Shown: positions 23,600 through 32,033, counted from the first letter of the stretch. The stretch is 43,727 nucleotides of DNA from an uncultured Tissierellia bacterium (GCA_902488465.1 CABTWE010000007.1:1-43727), one strand, 5' to 3'. A program made the numbers and translations. The notes: generated from the letters alone by a model not told the origin.

Positions 23600-24043
23600 A
23601 TGGAATTGATAGATAAGGTTCTCGATGAATTGGGACCGTATCTTAGACTTGAGCAATATTCGCTGTTGTATTTTGTTTTGATTGCAATAGCGGTCATAAT
23701 GCTTCACGTGTTATTCTCAAGATTAAGATTTGTAAAATATTTACCTGGCATTGTACTTGTTTTTTATGCAATCATAAGGTTATTTTTAAATACAAACGGG
23801 GGCTTTTTAAAGAGTTCTCCGGAGGATTTGAGAGTTGTTGTCTTGACAGGCGCATGCGGGCTTGTGAGCATATTTTTTGCACGCATTCTTGCAATTATGT
23901 ACAAAAATAAAGATCGAAGAAGACGACCTCTAACCGAAGAAGAAAAACGTATACGGATGGAAAAAAGAAAAAGAAGAGAAGCAAGGATGAGGCGTGAAGC
24001 CCTAAAACAAGAAATTTCCAATATGGAAACACCTGAAAATTAG
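23600..24043 (+). CDS. Small membrane protein with a basic C-terminal tail, unknown function
   Basis: A 147-residue protein with three hydrophobic helices (about 22-39, 47-63 and 79-101). A strongly basic, Arg/Lys/Glu-rich cytoplasmic tail (about 103-140, with RRRRP, KRRE and MRRE clusters) is probably a charged single helix. No family is recognised. It has its own promoter and terminator, with GGAG about 9 bases before the ATG. A role at the membrane with nucleic acid or ribosome contact is possible but speculative. Confidence 0.75.
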   Translation: MELIDKVLDELGPYLRLEQYSLLYFVLIAIAVIMLHVLFSRLRFVKYLPGIVLVFYAIIRLFLNTNGGFLKSSPEDLRVVVLTGACGLVSIFFARILAIMYKNKDRRRRPLTEEEKRIRMEKRKRREARMRREALKQEISNMETPEN

Positions 24044-24082
24044 AACTTGGCAAAATCTTTTTTGAAATTTTTTGATAGAGCT

Positions 24083-24108
24083 GAGCGATAGTTGTTATCG
24101 CTCTTTTT
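24083..24108 (+). terminator. Terminator of the small membrane protein gene
   Basis: GAGCGATA (24083-24090) and TATCGCTC (24096-24103) pair perfectly around a 5-base loop and are followed by five T. The right arm also contains the stop codon of the convergent GIY-YIG gene, so the two 3' ends overlap. Confidence 0.85.
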
Positions 24109-24391
24109 CAATATCAAAATTATTTATAAGTTTCATTTTTTTTGCTTTGGTGAGTTTTTTTATCGCAGATTCACGCTTCAAAGCTTCGCTCATTGTAAAG
24201 CCGGTCTCGAAATATACAAGCTCTACCGGAGTTCTGCCGCGCGTATATTTGGCGCCGTTTTTCTCATTGTGGGTTTTGACCCGTTTTTCAAGATCGTTTG
24301 TCATGCCGCAGTAGAGGGTGTTGTCGGCGCATTTTAAAATATAAACCTTAAAATCTTTGGACTCGGTTTGCTCAGTTTTATCTGTTGTCAT
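24095..24391 (-). CDS. GIY-YIG domain protein, YhbQ/UPF0213 family
   Basis: A 98-residue stand-alone GIY-YIG nuclease-fold protein. The VYILKCADNTLYCGMTNDLEKRV motif corresponds to the GIY...YIG core (here YIL and YCG), followed by the catalytic Arg helix, the YTRGRTPVELVYFE strand and a conserved Glu in EALKRESAIKKL. Members of this small family have been linked to DNA or RNA processing, but their in vivo substrates are uncertain. It starts 14 bases inside the end of recX and is presumably co-expressed with it. The N-terminal 13 residues are Thr/Glu-rich. Confidence 0.9.
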   Translation of the reverse strand: MTTDKTEQTESKDFKVYILKCADNTLYCGMTNDLEKRVKTHNEKNGAKYTRGRTPVELVYFETGFTMSEALKRESAIKKLTKAKKMKLINNFDIEKER

Positions 24392-24830
24392 TTATATAGT
24401 CCTCAATTGCATTTTTTGCACTGCTATAATCATAACCTCTTGAAACAAGATGGTTAATCAATTTTTGTTTATTTTTAAAATCTTCGAGATTTACTCCCTT
24501 TGCTTTCTTTTCGACTTGTGCATAGAGATTTCTTTTTATTATTTCTTCATTGTCCATCAGAGCAAAGTCGACAGATTCACCGGAGATGCCTTTTTCTTTA
24601 AGTTTAAAAATTATTTTATTTGGCCCCCACTTGTTTATAAGAAGATGGTCGGATACATAGGCGTTTATATAGTCCTCATCATTAATATAACCGACTTCTT
24701 TAGCATATTTTATAGCTTCTTCAATTTCAGCTTCACTATATTCATTGTCCCTCAAATATCTAATTGTTTCCGCCTCAGTTCTCGTGTTTTTAAGAAACAT
24801 CAGACAACATTCGGTACATGTGTACTTCAT
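24378..24830 (-). CDS. recX: Regulatory protein RecX
   Basis: Binds RecA filaments and modulates recombination and SOS induction. The 150-residue protein is composed of tandem three-helix repeats. Supporting segments are RTEAETIRYLRDNEYSEAEI, the GYINDEDYINAYVSDHL motif and KLKEKGIS, with a last repeat LINHLVSRGYDYSSAKNAI. The N-terminus carries CTECC, unusual for RecX. A good ribosome site (GAGGTGAT) precedes the start. The start codon lies only 25 bases from the divergent FHA gene. Pairing with a GIY-YIG nuclease-fold gene fits a DNA-processing theme. Confidence 0.9.
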   Translation of the reverse strand: MKYTCTECCLMFLKNTRTEAETIRYLRDNEYSEAEIEEAIKYAKEVGYINDEDYINAYVSDHLLINKWGPNKIIFKLKEKGISGESVDFALMDNEEIIKRNLYAQVEKKAKGVNLEDFKNKQKLINHLVSRGYDYSSAKNAIEDYINDNR

Positions 24831-24855
24831 TTTATCACCTCGTAAAGGAGTTTTT

Positions 24856-25275
24856 ATGGATTATTTTGCAACAATAAGCACAATTTTAAAATATATTTTG
24901 GTAGTTATAGTTTTTTTGTTTACCACAAACATCCTTAAGGATATTTTATACTATATTAAAAAAGAAAGCAAAGAGAAAGTTGCCATTTTAAGATTTGGCG
25001 GAGAAGACAGCGACAAGGTGGCAGTTATAAGAGACAATATCTCAGTTGGACGTGCATCTGAAAACGATGTAACTATTAAAGACGATTCGATTTCAAAGAG
25101 ACAATTTCATATTAAAAAGACCAATAAGGGTTACAATTTGATCGATTTGAAGAGCGCAAACGGCACATTCGTGAATGGAGAACGTGTGAAGAGCGTTATC
25201 TTAAAAAATAAAGACGTTATAAAAATCGGAGATGAAATAATCGTGTTTGAGGAGAGAATTCGAAATGTCAAATAA
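24856..25275 (+). CDS. Membrane-anchored FHA-domain protein
   Basis: A 139-residue protein with one N-terminal transmembrane helix (about 10-30) and a cytoplasmic forkhead-associated domain (about 45-135). The phosphothreonine-binding motifs are present: VGRASENDV, the SISKRQFHI turn (Ser and Arg contacts; His replaced in part by Gln-Phe-His) and SANGTFVNG. The ATG at 24856 follows AAGGAG; the longer frame from 24745 would run through recX and is rejected. It overlaps the SEDS gene by 11 bases. With rodA/pbp downstream it resembles the actinobacterial FhaB cell-wall cluster, but no Ser/Thr kinase is nearby. Confidence 0.9.
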   Translation: MDYFATISTILKYILVVIVFLFTTNILKDILYYIKKESKEKVAILRFGGEDSDKVAVIRDNISVGRASENDVTIKDDSISKRQFHIKKTNKGYNLIDLKSANGTFVNGERVKSVILKNKDVIKIGDEIIVFEERIRNVK

Positions 25276-26464
25276 GAAAAAATCCTATTTTTATATACTT
25301 CTCTTCCAACTTTTGGGTGGGGTATTGATGTTTCTCTTCAAAGCTGAAAGCGAGGTCACGACAAAGTCTTTGATAGCTATTTCGTCAGTCCTTGTTGTTG
25401 GGTTTGTAAATGTTTGGCTGAACAAAAGACTCATCGGATACGATTTGTTTTATGTCTTGGTTTCCATGCTATTTAGCATCGGCACACTTGAAATTTTTAG
25501 ACTCAATTCCGAATATGGCGTGAAGCAGATGATTTGGTTTTTAATCGGAGTAGTGTTTATGTATGTGTCATATATGATTATAAAAAACACAAATTTCCAT
25601 GAATTTTTCTTTTATATTTTTGTGGGTGCAATCTATATTTTGTTTTTATACACACTGCTCTTCGGAATCAACAGATACGGTGCAAGAAACTGGGTCAGCA
25701 TTTATGGACACCTGTTTCAACCGGTTGAAATAATAAAACTTTTATTTATTTTTCAGCTTGCAACGCTGGAGAATTCATCCATCACAAAAATAAAATATTA
25801 TAAACTTATAAATGAAGTGATTGCATTTTCATATTTTGGGCTTCTCTTTCTTCAAAGAGACCTTGGAAGTGCGCTGTTACTATTTATAATTTATATAAGT
25901 TATCTCTATGTATTTGAGAGCGAGAGAAAATATTTTGCTGTCACTCTTATAATGTTTGCGGCATTTGCTGTTATCGGCTTTTTGATACTTCCGCACGTAC
26001 GTATAAGATTTATGGTTTGGACAAATCCATTTAAATATTTTGCAAAAAAGGGATATCAAATCGTTACAGCACTCACCGCAATTGCTAATGGCGGACTTTT
26101 TGGAACAGGCATAGGTCTTGGCATACCGAACATAATTCCTGTAAATATTTCAGATATGATTTTGGCGGCGATCGGCGAAGAAATGGGTGCAATAATGATT
26201 TTAAATATTTTAATCATATACGTCATCTTTTTCTCGTACAGTTTAAAACTTGCGAAATATGTAAGCCACAAATACTATAAAAAGCTTGCGGTTTTAATTC
26301 CTGTGTCAATCGTTTCACAATTTTTTGTAATTTTGATGGGCACACTTAATATGATTCCTTTAACAGGAGTTACAGCACCGTTTATATCTTATGGCGGAAG
26401 CTCTATGATTTCATCGTTTATGATGCTTGGTGTTTTACAAGCGGCGCTTAGAAAAAATGTTTAG
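25265..26464 (+). CDS. SEDS peptidoglycan polymerase (FtsW/RodA/SpoVE family)
   Basis: Multi-pass membrane glycosyltransferase that polymerises lipid II, acting with a class B PBP. The 399-residue protein has about ten hydrophobic helices. Signature segments are RYGARNWVSIYGHLFQPVE (with the Glu following Gln-Pro), FLQRDLGSALLLF, the large extracellular loop region NGGLFGTGIGLG and the C-terminal PLTGVTAPFISYGGSSM. The ATG at 25265 follows GGAGAG; an in-frame TTG at 25247 overlaps that site. Linkage to FHA and a PbpA-like gene favours the FtsW/RodA subgroup associated with PbpA rather than the divisome FtsW. Confidence 0.94.
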   Translation: MSNKKKSYFYILLFQLLGGVLMFLFKAESEVTTKSLIAISSVLVVGFVNVWLNKRLIGYDLFYVLVSMLFSIGTLEIFRLNSEYGVKQMIWFLIGVVFMYVSYMIIKNTNFHEFFFYIFVGAIYILFLYTLLFGINRYGARNWVSIYGHLFQPVEIIKLLFIFQLATLENSSITKIKYYKLINEVIAFSYFGLLFLQRDLGSALLLFIIYISYLYVFESERKYFAVTLIMFAAFAVIGFLILPHVRIRFMVWTNPFKYFAKKGYQIVTALTAIANGGLFGTGIGLGIPNIIPVNISDMILAAIGEEMGAIMILNILIIYVIFFSYSLKLAKYVSHKYYKKLAVLIPVSIVSQFFVILMGTLNMIPLTGVTAPFISYGGSSMISSFMMLGVLQAALRKNV

Positions 26465-26484
26465 ATAAAGAATCGAGGTTTCAA

Positions 26485-27846
26485 ATGGAAAACAATCCGA
26501 ATAAAAAAGTGAATAATTTAATGTATGTGGTTGTTTTTATGGCATTTATTTCCACAATAGCAATTCTTCTCATCTCATCTGTCGGTGCGAACTATCTTGT
26601 GGACTCGAAATATGACTCAAGGTCGAACCGTCTTGTTACAACCGTTAAACGCGGAAGCATTCTCGACAGAAACCACGAAGTTTTAACATACAGCGAAAAA
26701 AATAATGATGGTTATGTGAGAATTTCAAAATATCCGGGTCTTTTTTCGCATGTGATCGGATATATCGACAAAAAATACGGTACTACAGGCCTTGAATCGG
26801 CTTATAATCCGGAGCTAATGGGACGTGGCAATGCATCGTTTATGACAAAGGCGAAAAATATAATTCTTAACGAGAAAACAGGCGACAATCTCATTTTGTC
26901 AATCGATTTAAAACTTCAACAAAGGGCACAGGCGCTTCTAAAAAATTTTAACGGAGCAATAGTTGTTTCTAACCCGAAGACAGGCGAGATTCTTGCAAGT
27001 TATTCAAATCCGACATACGATGAAAGGCAACTTAAAGAAGTTATAAATAATGAAAACGAAAGCTCTATGTTAAATCGCGTTCAATTCGGCAGATATTCTC
27101 CGGGTTCAGTTATGAAAATTTTAACCAGTATAAATCTTTTGCAAAATAATTTTAATGAAGAATATGAGGACACCGGCTCAATTAAAATTGGCGATACTAA
27201 AATTGCAAACTACAATAATATGAGATACGGTACTGTTGACATGAAAAAGGCGTTTGCACATTCATTGAACACTTATTTTGTGTGGGCAAATTTGAAATAC
27301 CTTGAAAGTTTTAAAAATTTAATTGATTCAGTCAATAATACAATTTTAGAAAGTTCGAATGTTCCAATGGCGCCGATCGAATTAAGTCTTTCGGATGATG
27401 AGTTTTCAAATGCACTCCTAGGAATCGGACAGGGGAAAGTTACACTCTCTCCTATGATTTTAAATATTATCACTGAAAGTGTCTATAACGGCGGATATTT
27501 CTATACACCGCGATATGTGAACTCTTATGAAACGGAAGATGTAAAAATAAATAAAAAACTTTTTTCTAAAAAGATTATAATGCCTTTTAGTGAACAAATA
27601 ACAAATCAAGTGAAAGATTATATGAAAGAAGTCGTAGCGACGGGAACTGCGAGCGGTTTTGGGCTAAAAAATGCCGGAGGAAAAACCGGAACTGCGGAAC
27701 TTGGAAACGGAAAATACAATTATTTCTTCACAGGTTTCTATGAAAATGAAGAAAATCCGAAATGTATTACGATTGTACTGGAAAATTGTTCAAATATTGG
27801 GTATAATAGAACTGTAGAGATATTTAAAAAATTGTTAATGGATTAA
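26485..27846 (+). CDS. Class B penicillin-binding protein (PbpA-like transpeptidase)
   Basis: Peptidoglycan transpeptidase, probable partner of the SEDS protein 20 bases upstream. One N-terminal transmembrane helix (about 11-34) is followed by a short dimerisation segment (RGSILDRN) and the transpeptidase domain. The three active-site motifs are complete: Ser208-x-x-Lys211 (SPGSVMKIL), Ser260-Leu-Asn262 and Lys400-Thr-Gly402. At 453 residues it is short for FtsI or PBP2 and matches the PbpA type. Beta-lactams should acylate Ser208. Ribosome site GAGGTTTCAA upstream. Confidence 0.94.
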   Translation: MENNPNKKVNNLMYVVVFMAFISTIAILLISSVGANYLVDSKYDSRSNRLVTTVKRGSILDRNHEVLTYSEKNNDGYVRISKYPGLFSHVIGYIDKKYGTTGLESAYNPELMGRGNASFMTKAKNIILNEKTGDNLILSIDLKLQQRAQALLKNFNGAIVVSNPKTGEILASYSNPTYDERQLKEVINNENESSMLNRVQFGRYSPGSVMKILTSINLLQNNFNEEYEDTGSIKIGDTKIANYNNMRYGTVDMKKAFAHSLNTYFVWANLKYLESFKNLIDSVNNTILESSNVPMAPIELSLSDDEFSNALLGIGQGKVTLSPMILNIITESVYNGGYFYTPRYVNSYETEDVKINKKLFSKKIIMPFSEQITNQVKDYMKEVVATGTASGFGLKNAGGKTGTAELGNGKYNYFFTGFYENEENPKCITIVLENCSNIGYNRTVEIFKKLLMD

Positions 27847-27889
27847 CCAAGTGGTGTCCTTAACAAAATATAATTTAGGGGGTATTAGA

Positions 27890-28522
27890 ATGTTAGTAAA
27901 AAACCATATTCTATCAAAAAATTTCCTTACGCTTCTTTCTGTTAAAGATACTGTAAAGACAGCGATTGAAAAAATGGATGAAGGGGGCTTTTTAAGTTTA
28001 CCTGTTGTCGAAGGCGAAAAATTCATCGGATATGTTATGAAGGCAACAATTTATGAAAGGTTTTTCCACGAAAACACATCAAACAGAGAGGAATTCGAAA
28101 ACCAATCAATTGAAAAATATGTAGAAACCGGAATAAAAGCTCTTGACCCGAATGACGGTATCGACGAAGCAAGTATCGCTATTGAAAAATTAAACATTCC
28201 GTTCTTGCCCGTAGTTGATGCTGATGGAAATTTCCTCGGAATATTGACACACGCTTCAATCTTTAAAGCATTCTCAGATCTTTTCAATCTCGGAAAGGGC
28301 AGACAACTCATTGTCTACATCTTTAATATTCCGGGACAACTCTCAAGACTCTTGAATGTCTTTAGAAAAGAAGGCATCAACGTTCCTTCAATGGTCGTTA
28401 TGGATGCTAAAGTTATGGGAATCCTAAAAGTTCAATGCAGAGTTGAAGTTGCTTCAAATGAAGATTTTGATGAACTTGTTTCAAAAGTTGAAAAAGAAGG
28501 ATTTAAAACAGGAGAACTATAG
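27890..28522 (+). CDS. CBS-pair and ACT domain protein
   Basis: A 210-residue cytoplasmic protein with two CBS motifs (about residues 6-60 and 85-135, the second with LNIPFLPVVDADGNFLGILTH), which usually bind adenine nucleotides. A C-terminal ACT-like domain (about 140-210, VYIFNIPGQLSRLLNVFRKE) usually binds amino acids. The combination suggests a small-molecule sensor; the ligand and target are unknown. The ATG at 27890 is 7 bases after AGGGGG; the longer GTG frame from 27851 lacks a site. An imperfect inverted repeat (27834-27842 and 27857-27864) lies upstream, and a terminator follows. Confidence 0.88.
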   Translation: MLVKNHILSKNFLTLLSVKDTVKTAIEKMDEGGFLSLPVVEGEKFIGYVMKATIYERFFHENTSNREEFENQSIEKYVETGIKALDPNDGIDEASIAIEKLNIPFLPVVDADGNFLGILTHASIFKAFSDLFNLGKGRQLIVYIFNIPGQLSRLLNVFRKEGINVPSMVVMDAKVMGILKVQCRVEVASNEDFDELVSKVEKEGFKTGEL

Positions 28523-28530
28523 AGTTTATA

Positions 28531-28562
28531 AACTCTCTGCGAAGTTTGCAGGGAGTTTTTTT
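28531..28562 (+). terminator. Terminator after the CBS-ACT gene
   Basis: AACTCTCTGC (28531-28540) pairs with GCAGGGAGTT (28548-28557), one G-U pair, and is followed by a T run to 28562. Confidence 0.88.
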
Positions 28563-28574
28563 ATGTCCATTTCC

Positions 28575-28603
28575 TTGCGATTTCTTATATATTTTGATAT
28601 AAT
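28575..28603 (+). promoter_or_regulatory. Promoter of the ruvCAB operon
   Basis: TTGCGA (28575-28580), 17 bases, TATAAT (28598-28603) with an extended TG at 28595-28596, 19 bases before the ruvC start. Confidence 0.7.
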
Positions 28604-28621
28604 ATTTGTGGAGGAGATTTT

Positions 28622-29116
28622 TTGCGAATTTTAGGATTGGATCCGGGACTTGCTATTTTGGGTTTCGGTATAATAGACACAAATGGAAACAAGTTTAAAC
28701 TTGTTGACTACGGAATAATTAACACTGAGCCGGACCTCACATTTCCTGAAAGGCTGAAGCTTTTATATGACGATTTGGATTTTCTTATAAAGAGATATCA
28801 GCCGGATGAAGTTTCAATTGAAGAGCTATTCTTCTACAAAAACGTCACGACTGCAATTAAAGTTGCACAGGCACGTGGAGTTCAAGTGCTATGTTGTTTA
28901 AACAATGAAATTCCAATCTATGAATACACTCCTCTCCAAGTAAAACAAGGAATTACGGGCTACGGACGTGCTAATAAAAAAGACATTCAGGAATGTGTGA
29001 AGTCTTTTTTGAATATGAAAGAGATTCCAAAGCCTGATGATGCTGCGGATGCATTGGCGCTTGCAATATGCCATTCATTCACAGGCAGATTTAAAGATGA
29101 ATTTAGGTTAAAGTAA
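28622..29116 (+). CDS. ruvC: Crossover junction endodeoxyribonuclease RuvC
   Basis: Resolves Holliday junctions by paired nicks. The 164-residue protein has all four acidic catalytic residues: Asp7 (ILGLDPGL), the Glu in VSIEELFF, and Asp140 and Asp143 (DDAADALALA). It starts with TTG at 28622; GGAGGAG (28610-28616) is 5 bases upstream and no ATG is suitably placed, so a rare start may limit expression. ruvA follows after 2 bases. Confidence 0.95.
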   Translation: MRILGLDPGLAILGFGIIDTNGNKFKLVDYGIINTEPDLTFPERLKLLYDDLDFLIKRYQPDEVSIEELFFYKNVTTAIKVAQARGVQVLCCLNNEIPIYEYTPLQVKQGITGYGRANKKDIQECVKSFLNMKEIPKPDDAADALALAICHSFTGRFKDEFRLK

Positions 29117-29118
29117 TT

Positions 29119-29700
29119 ATGTATGAATATTTTGAAGGCAAAATTGTAGATTTTTATGATAGCTATCTTGTGGTGGACATTGCAGGCATAGGATATCGTT
29201 TGGAAGCGCCGAAAAACATTTTATCGCAAGTTAGAATCGGCGAAGAAAAAGTAATTTATGCGGAGCAGGTCGTGAGCGAGAACAGAATTTCGGTCTACGG
29301 TTTTGCAACTAAAGAAGATAGAGAGATGTTTAATATTTTAAGAACGGTGCCGAAGATCGGACCAAAAACCGCGATTGGTATTTTGGGCAGCGTAACTTTG
29401 TCAAAGCTTGTTGCTTCAATTGTCTCAGAGGACAAGGCGAGCTTAACAAAACTTCCGGGCATCGGGGCAAAGAGTGCAGAAAGACTTATTGTCGATATGA
29501 AGGACAAGGTTAAAGATTTTGAATTTGCAATTGAAGACATTGACACAGAGCCGAAGAGTTCAATCCACAGCGAGCTTATAGAAGCGCTAACACAGTTTGG
29601 CTACAATAGATTTGAAATCGAAAAGAAAATTGCTCATATCGATTTTACCGATATGACAATAGACGAAGCTCTGAAATTTGCACTTAAAAATATGAACTAA
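29119..29700 (+). CDS. ruvA: Holliday junction branch migration protein RuvA
   Basis: DNA-binding tetramer that loads RuvB onto junctions. The 193-residue sequence has the N-terminal OB fold (MYEYFEGKIVD...), tandem helix-hairpin-helix motifs (VPKIGPKTAIGIL and LPGIGAKSAERLIVDMK) and a C-terminal three-helix domain that binds RuvB. It lies between ruvC and ruvB. Confidence 0.96.
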   Translation: MYEYFEGKIVDFYDSYLVVDIAGIGYRLEAPKNILSQVRIGEEKVIYAEQVVSENRISVYGFATKEDREMFNILRTVPKIGPKTAIGILGSVTLSKLVASIVSEDKASLTKLPGIGAKSAERLIVDMKDKVKDFEFAIEDIDTEPKSSIHSELIEALTQFGYNRFEIEKKIAHIDFTDMTIDEALKFALKNMN

Positions 29701-29711
29701 AGGGAGATTCA

Positions 29712-30716
29712 ATGGAAAACGAGAGAATAATCTCGAGCAATCTGAGAGACGGAGAGGATTTATTTGACAACTCTTTGCGTCCAAGATGGCTCAATGAATA
29801 TATCGGGCAACATAAGGCGAAGGATAAATTAAAGATTTTTATCGATTCCGCCAAAATACGAAAGGACACTCTTGACCACGTGCTTCTTTATGGACCACCG
29901 GGACTTGGAAAGACAACGCTTGCAAATATAATTGCAAATGAACTCGGAGTAAATATAAAGGTCACGTCGGGTCCGGCAATTGAAAGGCCGGGGGATTTGG
30001 CAAGCATTATGACAAATCTCGAGAGAGGCGATGTGCTTTTTATCGACGAAATACACAGAATTTCCAGAAATGTTGAAGAAATTTTGTATCCGGCGATGGA
30101 GGATTACTGTCTTGATGTAATGATAGGAAAAGGTCCAACGGCAAGAAGTGTAAGACTTGATCTTGAAAAGTTCACCCTAATCGGCGCAACAACACGTGCC
30201 GGACTTTTGAGTTCGCCATTTCGTGACAGATTTGGGGTCAATTTAAATCTCGAGCTTTATGATGAAAAGAGTCTCACGGAAATTATAAAAAGAAGTGCAA
30301 AAATTTTGGATGTCTACATAGACGATGAAGGTGCAATCGAAATTGCAAGGCGTTCACGCGGCACACCGAGAATTGCAAACCGACTTCTTAAACGCGTTCG
30401 CGACTATGCTGTTGTTATGGGAAGTGGCGAGATAGACAACAAAATGGCAAAAAAAGGTCTCGATATTCTTGAAGTCGACGATTTGGGACTAGACAAAACT
30501 GACAGAAAAATTATAAGGACACTTCTTGTCACGTTTAAAGGAAGACCGGTCGGCATTGACACATTAAGTGCTGCGAGCGGCGAAGAAAAGGGCACTATCG
30601 AAGACGTTTATGAGCCTTATCTCATGCAAATCGGTTTTATTGTAAGGACACCGAGGGGAAGAATTGCAACTGAAAAAGCTGCACTTCACATCGGTGTGCC
30701 ATTTATGGAGGGCTAA
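29712..30716 (+). CDS. ruvB: Holliday junction branch migration ATPase RuvB
   Basis: AAA+ motor that drives branch migration. Walker A GPPGLGKTT begins near residue 61, Walker B is FIDEIHR, sensor 1 is IGATTRAG and the Arg finger region follows FRDRFG. A winged-helix domain ends with VRTPRGRIATEKA. Length is 334 residues. The next gene starts immediately after the stop codon. Confidence 0.97.
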   Translation: MENERIISSNLRDGEDLFDNSLRPRWLNEYIGQHKAKDKLKIFIDSAKIRKDTLDHVLLYGPPGLGKTTLANIIANELGVNIKVTSGPAIERPGDLASIMTNLERGDVLFIDEIHRISRNVEEILYPAMEDYCLDVMIGKGPTARSVRLDLEKFTLIGATTRAGLLSSPFRDRFGVNLNLELYDEKSLTEIIKRSAKILDVYIDDEGAIEIARRSRGTPRIANRLLKRVRDYAVVMGSGEIDNKMAKKGLDILEVDDLGLDKTDRKIIRTLLVTFKGRPVGIDTLSAASGEEKGTIEDVYEPYLMQIGFIVRTPRGRIATEKAALHIGVPFMEG

Positions 30717-32033
30717 ATGAAAAGATTTTTTATAATATTAACAATTTTAATCTCACTATTGACGATTACAACAAGCGCTAAGAGTGATGATTTGACAATA
30801 AATATAAAGATCAAATCTTCAAGTGACGGATATGATTTGACCTCTGAAGAAGGGTTTGAACTAATAACAGAAGGAAAAACCGTTCTTCAGATTCCGGCAA
30901 AATCAATTCATCTCTTTTATGAGAACGGACTTATGATAAAGACTGATTCGGGGATTTACGGACCATACGAAAACAGCATGGTATCTCCGAAAAATAACGT
31001 TACAGCTGTTGCTAAAAGGAAATACAACGGGAATTTTTATGTGGATTCAATAAACAATTCTCTTATAAACAATGTAAGTCTTGAAGAATATATTTATTCC
31101 GTTGTTTCAAGCGAGATGGGCTCGAGCTTCGAAATGGACGCTCTTAAGGCACAAGCAGTTGCAGCAAGAAGTTATGCGATTTCGAACTTGAAGAAATATA
31201 TAAAACATGGCTATAATCTTACAAATGATATTTACAGTCAAGTTTATCTCGGCGTAAATAATGTGAACGATAAAATTAGAAAAGCTGTAGACGAAACAAA
31301 GGGGCTTATTGCATCTTTTAACGGAGAAGTTATAAATGCAACATACTCATCATCAAATGGTGGCGTTATTGCATCAAGCGAAGAAGTTTGGGGCAACAAA
31401 TACCCTTATCTTGTCGTTAAATCCGACCCGTACAGCACAAACACACCTAATGTGGATTGGAAGGTGGAAGTTTCAAGGGACAATCTCGATGAACTTCTTG
31501 CACAAAAGACAAATAAGCGCAACTTTACAGGACTCAAACTACAAAAAAATGTTTTAGGCCGTGTAAATTCAGTTATAGTGTCGTACAATGACGGAGATGT
31601 AGAGCTTTCGGCAAACAAATTTAGATTGATTTTCGGATCTTCAAAATTTAAGAGCACGCTTTTTGATGTGAATAAAAAAGTCGAAAACACAAATGTAAAA
31701 CCGATGCCTGTAAAAGAGAAATCAATTGTTGCTGCAAGCGCTCCGGGACCTAATGAAGGAGTGGTTTTTGACATTGTAAAGCCTACAAAAGAAGAATTGA
31801 AAAAGATTTCAGCGATTTATAAAATAAATTCGGGCGAACAAATTTCGAGCGACAAAGTTGTTGAGACGTCAATCGACTCTTCCGACAAATATGTTTTCTA
31901 CGGAAAGGGTTTCGGCCACAGCGTTGGACTTTCACAGTATGGAGCAAACGAAATGGCAAAACAGGGGTTCAAATATTTGGATATATTAGCTTTTTATTAT
32001 CCGGGAATTGAGGTAAAAGTATTAAATGATTAG
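30717..32033 (+). CDS. Secreted SpoIID/LytB-domain protein
   Basis: The 438-residue protein has an N-terminal signal peptide or anchor (about 1-22) and a SpoIID domain (about 110-420). That domain includes YIYSVVSSEMGSSFEMDALK, AQAVAARSYAI and the C-terminal GKGFGHSVGLSQYGANEMA. SpoIID is a lytic transglycosylase that cleaves glycan strands during spore engulfment; the catalytic Glu corresponds to that in SSEMG. No other sporulation gene is present here. Family members also occur in non-sporulating Firmicutes beside ruvB and queA, so a general wall-remodelling role is equally likely. It overlaps queA by 8 bases. Confidence 0.9.
   Translation: MKRFFIILTILISLLTITTSAKSDDLTINIKIKSSSDGYDLTSEEGFELITEGKTVLQIPAKSIHLFYENGLMIKTDSGIYGPYENSMVSPKNNVTAVAKRKYNGNFYVDSINNSLINNVSLEEYIYSVVSSEMGSSFEMDALKAQAVAARSYAISNLKKYIKHGYNLTNDIYSQVYLGVNNVNDKIRKAVDETKGLIASFNGEVINATYSSSNGGVIASSEEVWGNKYPYLVVKSDPYSTNTPNVDWKVEVSRDNLDELLAQKTNKRNFTGLKLQKNVLGRVNSVIVSYNDGDVELSANKFRLIFGSSKFKSTLFDVNKKVENTNVKPMPVKEKSIVAASAPGPNEGVVFDIVKPTKEELKKISAIYKINSGEQISSDKVVETSIDSSDKYVFYGKGFGHSVGLSQYGANEMAKQGFKYLDILAFYYPGIEVKVLND

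Noticed and set aside
24814..24825. GTACATGTGTAC near the recX start resembles a LexA/SOS box (GAAC-N4-GTTC).
   Set aside because: Each arm deviates from the consensus and the site lies inside the recX coding start; evidence too weak.
30717..32033. The SpoIID-domain gene taken as proof of sporulation.
   Set aside because: SpoIID/LytB-domain proteins also occur in non-sporulating Firmicutes at this location, and no other sporulation gene is present.
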